A program made the position numbers and the translations under genes. Below are positions 14,793 through 19,366 of a stretch of 19,366 bases of DNA, in pieces; within the stretch, counting starts at the first letter, position 1; every line of letters starts with the position of its first letter. The stretch spans positions 1 through 19,366 of the forward strand of contig VBFZ01000018.1 of the NCBI GenBank assembly GCA_005880805.1. The letters run 5' to 3'. Source of the DNA: Chloroflexota bacterium. GTDB taxonomy: Bacteria > Chloroflexota > Limnocylindria > Limnocylindrales > CSP1-4. The notes below the pieces were generated by a model. It saw only the letters and a list, made by a program, of their open reading frames with translations, ran no database searches and was not told the DNA's origin.

Positions 14793-16149
14793 CGGATCGC
14801 GGGAGACGACGCCTCAGCCGAAGGCCGTTCTGGTCATCCACGAGCGATATCGAGAGGCGGGCGGCGAGGATTCGGTCGTTGCCGCCGAGACCGCCTTGCT
14901 CCGGGAACACGGACACCGTGTCGAGAGCCTGATCGAAGACAACTCGAGGATCCCGGACCATCCCGATCTGCCGGGGCGAATCTCGCTTGCGGCCGGCACG
15001 ATCTGGTCGCGGCGCGCGGCGGCCCGCGTCCGCGGCCTCGTGCGGCAACTACGACCGGACGTCGTGCACGTCCATAACACGCTGCCCCTGCTCTCGCCGG
15101 CGGTCCACGCGGCGGCCCATGCGGAGGGCGTTCCCACCGTTCAAACGCTCCACAACTACCGGCTCGTCTGCCCGGTCGCCACGTTGTTCAGGGACGGACA
15201 CCCGTGCGAGGACTGCGTCGGCCGCACGATCGCATGGCCGGGCGTTCTTCATGCCTGCTATCGGGGGTCGCGAGCGCAGACCGCCACGGTGGCCGGCATG
15301 CTCGCGTTTCATCGCGCTCGCCGGACCTGGTGGCGCGATGTCGACCGATTCATCGCCTTGACCGACTTCGCCAGGGGACGGCTGCTCGCGGGCGGCCTGC
15401 CGGGCGAGCGGATCGACGTGAAACCGAACTTCGTGGCCGCCGAAGATGGCACGGCGTCTGGCGGCCGGGGGACGCACCACCTGTTCCTTGGCCGGCTGGT
15501 GCCCGAGAAGGGCGTTCGCACGCTGCTAGCGGCTCTTTCCCGAGCCGATGGCGGGGTTTCGTGTCGCTTCGCCGGAACTGGTCCACTGGAAGGCGAAGTG
15601 CGCGCCGCAGCCGGTGAGGGTGTCGTCCCGCTTGGTCAGCTCGACCGCCGGTCGGTGCTCCGCGAGCTGCGGGGCGCACGGGCGCTTGTCCTGCCGTCGG
15701 TCTGGTACGAGGGCTTCCCGGTGGTGTTGGTCGAGGCCTACGCCAGCGGCGTCCCCGTCATCGCGTCCAGGATCGGGTCCCTCGCGGAGCTCGTCTCCGA
15801 TGGCGAGACCGGGCTCCTGGTCGAACCGGGGAGCGCCAGCGACCTGGCACGCGCGCTGTCCTGGTCGAACGGGCATCCCGATGAGATGGCGCGCATGGGA
15901 GCGAATGCACAGCGGCGCTATGAGGCCTGCTACACCCCCGAGGTCAACTATGGGCAGCTGATGGGCGTGTACGAACGGGCGATCTCGCGCGGCAGATCAG
16001 GTGGCCGCGCCAGCGCCCTGCCTGATGGCGGCAACGGACTGCCAGGCGGCGAAGAGACCGAGGGCCCCGATCGCCAGCCCCGACGTGTGACCGACGGCGA
16101 CCAGGACGACCGCGAAGGCCGCGACGAGAACGCCCCAGCCGAGGGATAG
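14782..16149 (+). CDS. GT4 family glycosyltransferase
   Basis: A retaining GT-B glycosyltransferase, predicted to add a sugar from a nucleotide donor to the lipid-linked repeat unit in the cytoplasm. N-terminal features are VIHERYREAGGEDSV, VVHVHNTLPLLSP and a Cys-containing HNYRLVCP...PCEDC stretch seen in a GT4 subgroup. The C-terminal donor domain has LFLGRLVPEKGV and the E-x7-E motif, Glu310 and Glu318 in EGFPVVLVE. GTG 14782 lies 11 bp inside the end of the polymerase gene, implying coupling. The normal domain ends near residue 403 (YERAI). The last 50 residues are a Gly/Asp/Arg-rich tail that is antisense to the membrane-protein gene at 16380-15997, so the natural stop may have been lost or the tail may simply be tolerated. 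Confidence 0.9.
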   Translation: MEPDGSRETTPQPKAVLVIHERYREAGGEDSVVAAETALLREHGHRVESLIEDNSRIPDHPDLPGRISLAAGTIWSRRAAARVRGLVRQLRPDVVHVHNTLPLLSPAVHAAAHAEGVPTVQTLHNYRLVCPVATLFRDGHPCEDCVGRTIAWPGVLHACYRGSRAQTATVAGMLAFHRARRTWWRDVDRFIALTDFARGRLLAGGLPGERIDVKPNFVAAEDGTASGGRGTHHLFLGRLVPEKGVRTLLAALSRADGGVSCRFAGTGPLEGEVRAAAGEGVVPLGQLDRRSVLRELRGARALVLPSVWYEGFPVVLVEAYASGVPVIASRIGSLAELVSDGETGLLVEPGSASDLARALSWSNGHPDEMARMGANAQRRYEACYTPEVNYGQLMGVYERAISRGRSGGRASALPDGGNGLPGGEETEGPDRQPRRVTDGDQDDREGRDENAPAEG

Positions 16150-16380
16150 CTGGAACCTCAGGCCTCCACGGCCGACGAGCAGGACGGCCACAAGGAGCAC
16201 ATCGATGGCGGAAGCCGCTATCACCGCGACGAACAGACGCGGCTCTTCCCCGTACACGTGAGGCCAATCGGCGAGCGTTCCGCCGGAGGCGATGCGCACG
16301 AGCAGCGCGCTGATCGCCAGCCAGCTCAGCGCGACCAGCGCGGCGCGTCGGTTGAAGTCGCGTGCTACCGCGATGCCCAC
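15997..16380 (-). CDS. small four-helix membrane protein, function unknown
   Basis: The 127-residue product has four clear hydrophobic segments: about 13-30 (ALVALSWLAISALLVRI), 50-68 (FVAVIAASAIDVLLVAVLL), 78-96 (LGWGVLVAAFAVVLVAV) and 100-118 (SGLAIGALGLFAAW). Both termini are polar and the N-terminus is positively charged. Such a pattern is unlikely to arise by chance antisense to a soluble protein, and it is the main reason for the call. GTG 16380 is preceded by a weak GGGAA. No family is recognised. It is convergent with the GT4 gene, overlapping its last 153 bp, and divergent from the acyltransferase. An accessory role in polymer export is speculation. Confidence 0.65.
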   Translation of the reverse strand: MGIAVARDFNRRAALVALSWLAISALLVRIASGGTLADWPHVYGEEPRLFVAVIAASAIDVLLVAVLLVGRGGLRFQLSLGWGVLVAAFAVVLVAVGHTSGLAIGALGLFAAWQSVAAIRQGAGAAT

Positions 16381-16545
16381 ACCGTTTCCCAGTCAGTAGC
16401 CCCGCTTCGAGCGCGGGCATTCAATCGTGCGTTCAGGGCGCCGATCGGAGATCAGTCCCGAAATCCCCGGCGCCCCGAACGTTACCTTGCGAAGCGCGAA
16501 AACGCGCGGCGGGCGTCGGGGGGCCACTGATCGCGAAATTCCGGC
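16381..16545. promoter_or_regulatory. divergent intergenic region with two dyads
   Basis: Between the small membrane-protein gene and the acyltransferase gene lie a widely spaced perfect 7-bp inverted repeat, GGGCGCC (16436-16442) with GGCGCCC (16469-16475), and a compact hairpin, GCGCG-AAAA-CGCGC (16494-16507). A third stem, CCCGC/GCGGG, spans 16401-16417. TTACCT at 16482-16487 is a weak -10 candidate for the rightward gene. The dyads could be operators; no regulator gene is in the window. Confidence 0.35.
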
Positions 16546-17568
16546 GTGCGCATCGAGGTCCTTCCCGGGGCCGCGGACGCTGCACTCGAGAGCCCGTTCC
16601 TCAGGCCGGAGTTCTCGGCCCTCGCAGCTTCCGTTCGACCGGACGTTTTCGTTGCGGTCCTCGAAGACGACGTCGGCGTGGCAGGGTTCTTCCCCTTCCA
16701 GCGGGACCGCCTCCGTGTCGGCTGGCCGGTGGGCGGCATGATGTCCAACTACCAGGCAGTTATCGCCCGGGCGGGATTCACCTGGGACCCGATCGAGCTG
16801 GCGGCCGGGTGCGACTTGATCGCCTGGGAGTTCGATCACCTGCTGGCCAGCCAGCGACCATTCGCACCCTTCCATCGGTCCGTGATGGGGTCTCCCTACA
16901 TGGACCTGTCCGACGGCTTCGAGGCGTACGCAGTCGCGCGCCGAAAGGCCGGAACCGAACAGATCAAGAAAGTCCAGTCGCTGACCCGGAAGCTCGAGCG
17001 TGAGAGGGGTCCTGTGCGGCTTGAAGCGGACATGCGTGATCCCTCGGTTGTGGCGACCCTGCTTGCCTGGAAAGACGAGCACCACGGTCGGACTGGCCGG
17101 GAAAACGTCCTGCGCCTCCCCTGGATCACCAGCCTGCTCGAGCGGCTCGCGGAGTGCGCGACCCCGGACTTCGCCGGCATGGTCTCCGGGCTCTATGTCG
17201 GCGACCGCCTCGCGGCCGCGCATCTCGGGTTGCGGTCCCGCACGTCCTGGCACTACTACGTGACGTCGTACGACCGCGAGCTGGCGGCCTATTCGCCAGG
17301 GCTCATCATGCTGGTCTCGATGGCGCGCGTCGCGCCGGAACTGGGACTCCGCACGATCGACCTCGGCAAGGGCCAGAGCCTCTACAAGGACCGTCTCGCA
17401 AGCGACGCGACGCCCATCGCCGAGGGCGCCGTCGACGTGCCGTCGCTTCAGAACCGCCTGCGCCACCTGCGGCTGACGGGACGGACGCTGCTGCGGCGGT
17501 CACCGATCGCGTCGCCACTGCGCGCCGCCGCCCGCTCCGTTCGCCGCAGGGGTTGGTTTCGGGAGTAG
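16546..17568 (+). CDS. CelD/FemAB-type GNAT acyltransferase
   Basis: This 340-residue protein fits the CelD/BcsL (Acetyltransf_6) group of GNAT-fold enzymes, found widely in polysaccharide loci. Recognisable stretches are FFPFQRDRLRVGWPVGG, the basic helix KAGTEQIKKVQSLTRKLERERG, the long GNAT core MVSGLYVGDRLAAAHLGLRS followed by WHYYVTSYDRELAAYSPGLI, and IDLGKGQSLYKDRLAS near the end, where FemAB/CelD proteins carry a conserved G-x-x-x-YK. The group is thought to acylate sugars or polymers, but substrates are mostly unproven. An in-frame stop at 16528-16530 leaves GTG 16546 as the first usable start, and no ribosome site precedes it, so the message may be leaderless. A 108-bp gap separates it from the deacetylase. 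Confidence 0.82.
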   Translation: MRIEVLPGAADAALESPFLRPEFSALAASVRPDVFVAVLEDDVGVAGFFPFQRDRLRVGWPVGGMMSNYQAVIARAGFTWDPIELAAGCDLIAWEFDHLLASQRPFAPFHRSVMGSPYMDLSDGFEAYAVARRKAGTEQIKKVQSLTRKLERERGPVRLEADMRDPSVVATLLAWKDEHHGRTGRENVLRLPWITSLLERLAECATPDFAGMVSGLYVGDRLAAAHLGLRSRTSWHYYVTSYDRELAAYSPGLIMLVSMARVAPELGLRTIDLGKGQSLYKDRLASDATPIAEGAVDVPSLQNRLRHLRLTGRTLLRRSPIASPLRAAARSVRRRGWFRE

Positions 17569-17580
17569 GCCGGGCCCGGC
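17569..17580. other. 12-bp perfect palindrome after the acyltransferase stop
   Basis: GCCGGGCCCGGC begins at the base after the TAG (17566-17568). It has no loop and no T tract, so as a terminator it would be poor. The rest of the gap to 17676 shows only a weak TAATCT hexamer and no gene. Confidence 0.3.
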
Positions 17581-17676
17581 GTCTGCTCCAGGCTTGCTTG
17601 GTAATCTTGCCGTCCTGCCCGATGCCAGGGGGATATCTCCAGTCCGCGCGACGGTTTCGCGCACCCGCAGGAGCGC

Positions 17677-18450
17677 ATGGAAACGTCCGGCACCGTCATC
17701 GTCTACCACGGCGTGGGTTCCTCGCCGCCGGATCGCGATCCGTACCACATGCTCATGCCGATCGAGTCATTCGAGTGGCAGATGGCGTTCCTCGCCCGGA
17801 AACGTCGGGTGGTGCCGCTCGAGTGGATCCTCGGCGGCCGCGCCACGGCAGGTCGCCCGGCCGTCGCCATCACGTTTGACGATGGCTATCGGAGCTTCCT
17901 GACCGCTGCGGCGCCGGTCCTCGGCCAACACGGCTTCCCCGCGACGCTGTTCATCCCGACCGGCTGGATCGGCGAAAGCATGCGCTGGGAGCCGCAGCCC
18001 GCCGACGCGGTCGATCTCGAGATCATGACCCCCGAGGAGATCCAGGCCTGCCAGGACATGGGCTACGAGATCGGAAGTCACGGGCACGCCCACGCCCACA
18101 TGGCGGCGCTTCCGCCGTCCATGGCGGAGGCGGACGTCGCAGAGTCCATGGAGCGCCTGACCGGGATCCTCGGGCACCGCCCCCGGTACCTGGCCTACCC
18201 CTGGGGCGAGCATTCCGCGACGGTTCGGGGCGCCGTCGAGCAGGCCGGCTTCCAGGCCGGCTTCAGCATCAATCAGGTCGACGCTGGGCAGTTCGGCCGC
18301 GAGCGCGTCGCCATCCGCCGTTCAGATCCACGGCTCGTGTTCGAGGCCAAGACGTCGGGCCGCTACCTGCGCGCCCGGATGTCGTTTGTGCCTCGACTGA
18401 CACTGCGCCTGATGCTGCCCGCCCTCGACTGGTACCGGCGGCAGCGTTGA
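17677..18450 (+). CDS. polysaccharide deacetylase (NodB domain)
   Basis: This 257-residue protein has the NodB-fold motifs of carbohydrate esterase family 4: motif 1 AITFDDGY with Asp68 (base) and Asp69 (metal), motif 2 SHGHAH giving the metal ligands His135 and His139, and the motif 3 region YLAYPWGEHS. These enzymes remove N- or O-acetyl groups from sugars in a metal-dependent way. No signal peptide or membrane anchor is evident, so it may act on lipid-linked intermediates in the cytoplasm, or be exported by another route. ATG 17677 has AGGAG only three bases upstream, which is tight but the best start available. The second GT4 gene follows after 10 bp, so the two are co-transcribed. In this locus it is the natural counterpart of the adjacent acyltransferase. 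Confidence 0.9.
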   Translation: METSGTVIVYHGVGSSPPDRDPYHMLMPIESFEWQMAFLARKRRVVPLEWILGGRATAGRPAVAITFDDGYRSFLTAAAPVLGQHGFPATLFIPTGWIGESMRWEPQPADAVDLEIMTPEEIQACQDMGYEIGSHGHAHAHMAALPPSMAEADVAESMERLTGILGHRPRYLAYPWGEHSATVRGAVEQAGFQAGFSINQVDAGQFGRERVAIRRSDPRLVFEAKTSGRYLRARMSFVPRLTLRLMLPALDWYRRQR

Positions 18451-18460
18451 GAGCAGCCTC

Positions 18461-19366
18461 GTGACCCGGGACCCTTCAGCCGACCGTCCGCGGCTCGCGA
18501 TGTTCGTCCACACGTTTGATGACCGTGCCGTGGCGCGACTCATCCGCGCGCTCGCTCCACCGCTCCAGGGTCTCGGAGCGGAGGTCTCGTTCATCTGCGC
18601 GACCCGGGATCCGGGCAGCCGCCTCGGCGTCCCGGCCGGCGTGACGCTCTACGACCTGAAGCTCGGGCGCCGGCCGACCGCGCTCGGCATTCCGAAGCTC
18701 GCCCGGCTGTTCCGTCGCCGCCGGTTCGACGTCCTGTTCGCGCATCTCAACGGACCCGGGCGCAGCGCGATCCTCGCCCGGATGCTGGGCGGCGGGGGGC
18801 TGAAGCTCGTTCCAGTCGAGCACACACACTTCTCGACCTTCTACCGGCGCCGCCGTTGGATCCGCCACCGGCTGACGGCCATCCTCTACCCGCTCGCGGA
18901 CCTGGTCGGTGGCGGCTCCCAAGGCGTGCTCGACGACCTCGTCGAGCTCGCTCCGCGCATCGCCGGCCGGACGGTCATCCTGCCCAGCGTCGGCCCCGAC
19001 GCCCAGACTGTCGTTGCAGCACAGGAAACGGTGCCGGACCACCCCTGGTTCCGGTCCCGGGATGAGGCAAGGATCGTGTGCTCACTGGGCAACGTCGTGC
19101 CGCGGAAGGGCCAGATGGTCCTTGTCGAGGCCCTTCCGCTCGTGAGGGCGGAGGCGGGGAATGTCCGGCTCGTGCTGGTCGGCCGCCACGATGACGAGGA
19201 ATATGCCCGTGCGCTTGCTCGGCGGGCCGAGGAGCTCGGCGTCGCTGAGGCCGTGTACCTCGCGGGCTACCAGGATGATGCGCTCTCGTTCGTCGCTCAC
19301 TCGGATGTGTTCGCCTTCGCGTCGACCACCGAAGGGGCGCCGATGGTCCTCGTCGAGGCCATGGCG
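18461..19366 (+). CDS. GT4 family glycosyltransferase, cut by the right edge
   Basis: The frame is open from GTG 18461 to the last base, giving 302 residues without a stop. It shows a GT-B N-terminal domain (LAMFVHTFDDRAVARLIRAL, FDVLFAHLNGPGRSAILARML, VPVEHTHFSTFYRRRR, a positively charged patch). The C-terminal donor domain has IVCSLGNVVPRKGQ, VRLVLVGRHDD, VYLAGYQDD and the E-x7-E motif, Glu291 and Glu299 in STTEGAPMVLVEAMA. About 60-80 residues would be missing by comparison with family length. It lies 10 bp after the deacetylase stop with no strong ribosome site. It is the second GT4 of the locus and probably adds another sugar of the repeat unit. Confidence 0.88.
   Translation, partial: MTRDPSADRPRLAMFVHTFDDRAVARLIRALAPPLQGLGAEVSFICATRDPGSRLGVPAGVTLYDLKLGRRPTALGIPKLARLFRRRRFDVLFAHLNGPGRSAILARMLGGGGLKLVPVEHTHFSTFYRRRRWIRHRLTAILYPLADLVGGGSQGVLDDLVELAPRIAGRTVILPSVGPDAQTVVAAQETVPDHPWFRSRDEARIVCSLGNVVPRKGQMVLVEALPLVRAEAGNVRLVLVGRHDDEEYARALARRAEELGVAEAVYLAGYQDDALSFVAHSDVFAFASTTEGAPMVLVEAMA

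Noticed and set aside
15944..16420. Second minus-strand frame of 158 codons overlapping the small membrane protein.
   Set aside because: It is Arg-rich with no hydrophobic segments, whereas the alternative frame encodes four clean membrane helices.

Overview
The window is a GC-rich bacterial chromosome segment that carries much of an exopolysaccharide/capsule biosynthesis locus of the Wzx/Wzy type. Base composition, heavy use of GTG and TTG starts, and the absence of any outer-membrane export gene (no Wza-like protein in view) suggest a high-GC monoderm such as a Chloroflexota or Actinomycetota lineage. That is an inference from style, not an identification. No rRNA, tRNA, CRISPR array, transposase or phage gene was seen.

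Layout from left to right. (1) 1-1097: a possible minus-strand gene running off the left edge, then a small membrane-anchored zinc-ribbon protein on the minus strand. (2) 1419-3841: a plus-strand Wzz chain-length regulator fused to a bacterial tyrosine kinase. It has a very long Pro/Ala-rich, then basic, tail whose last third is out of frame. (3) 8457-3861, minus strand: a tightly packed operon of polyprenyl-phosphate sugar phosphotransferase, UDP-glucose dehydrogenase, UDP-glucuronate decarboxylase and a WecB/TagA/CpsF glycosyltransferase. (4) 10516-8747, minus strand: an AlsS-like acetolactate synthase. (5) 10715-16149, plus strand: a GDP-mannose 3,5-epimerase-like enzyme, a kinase-fold phosphotransferase, a Wzy/O-antigen-ligase-type membrane protein and a GT4 glycosyltransferase. 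(6) 16380-15997, minus strand: a small four-helix membrane protein that overlaps the end of the GT4 gene antisense. (7) 16546-19366, plus strand: a CelD/FemAB-type acyltransferase, a polysaccharide deacetylase and a second GT4 glycosyltransferase cut by the right edge.

How the parts could work together (inference). The phosphotransferase loads the first sugar on undecaprenyl phosphate, and the GT26 and GT4 enzymes extend it. UGDH and the decarboxylase supply UDP-glucuronate and UDP-xylose, and the GME-like enzyme would supply GDP-L-galactose (or GDP-L-gulose). The Wzy-like protein polymerises the repeat units under control of the Wzz-kinase. The CelD-type acyltransferase and the NodB-type deacetylase would decorate the product. 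No flippase (Wzx), GDP-mannose synthesis gene or Wzb-type phosphatase is inside the window, so the locus probably continues to the right.

The most unusual points are the plant-type GME with all four expected active-site residues and a near-perfect 12-bp RNA hairpin in its leader. Others are a long nested inverted repeat before the phosphotransferase operon, the basic disordered tail of the Wzz-kinase, and a kinase-fold protein translationally coupled to the polymerase.
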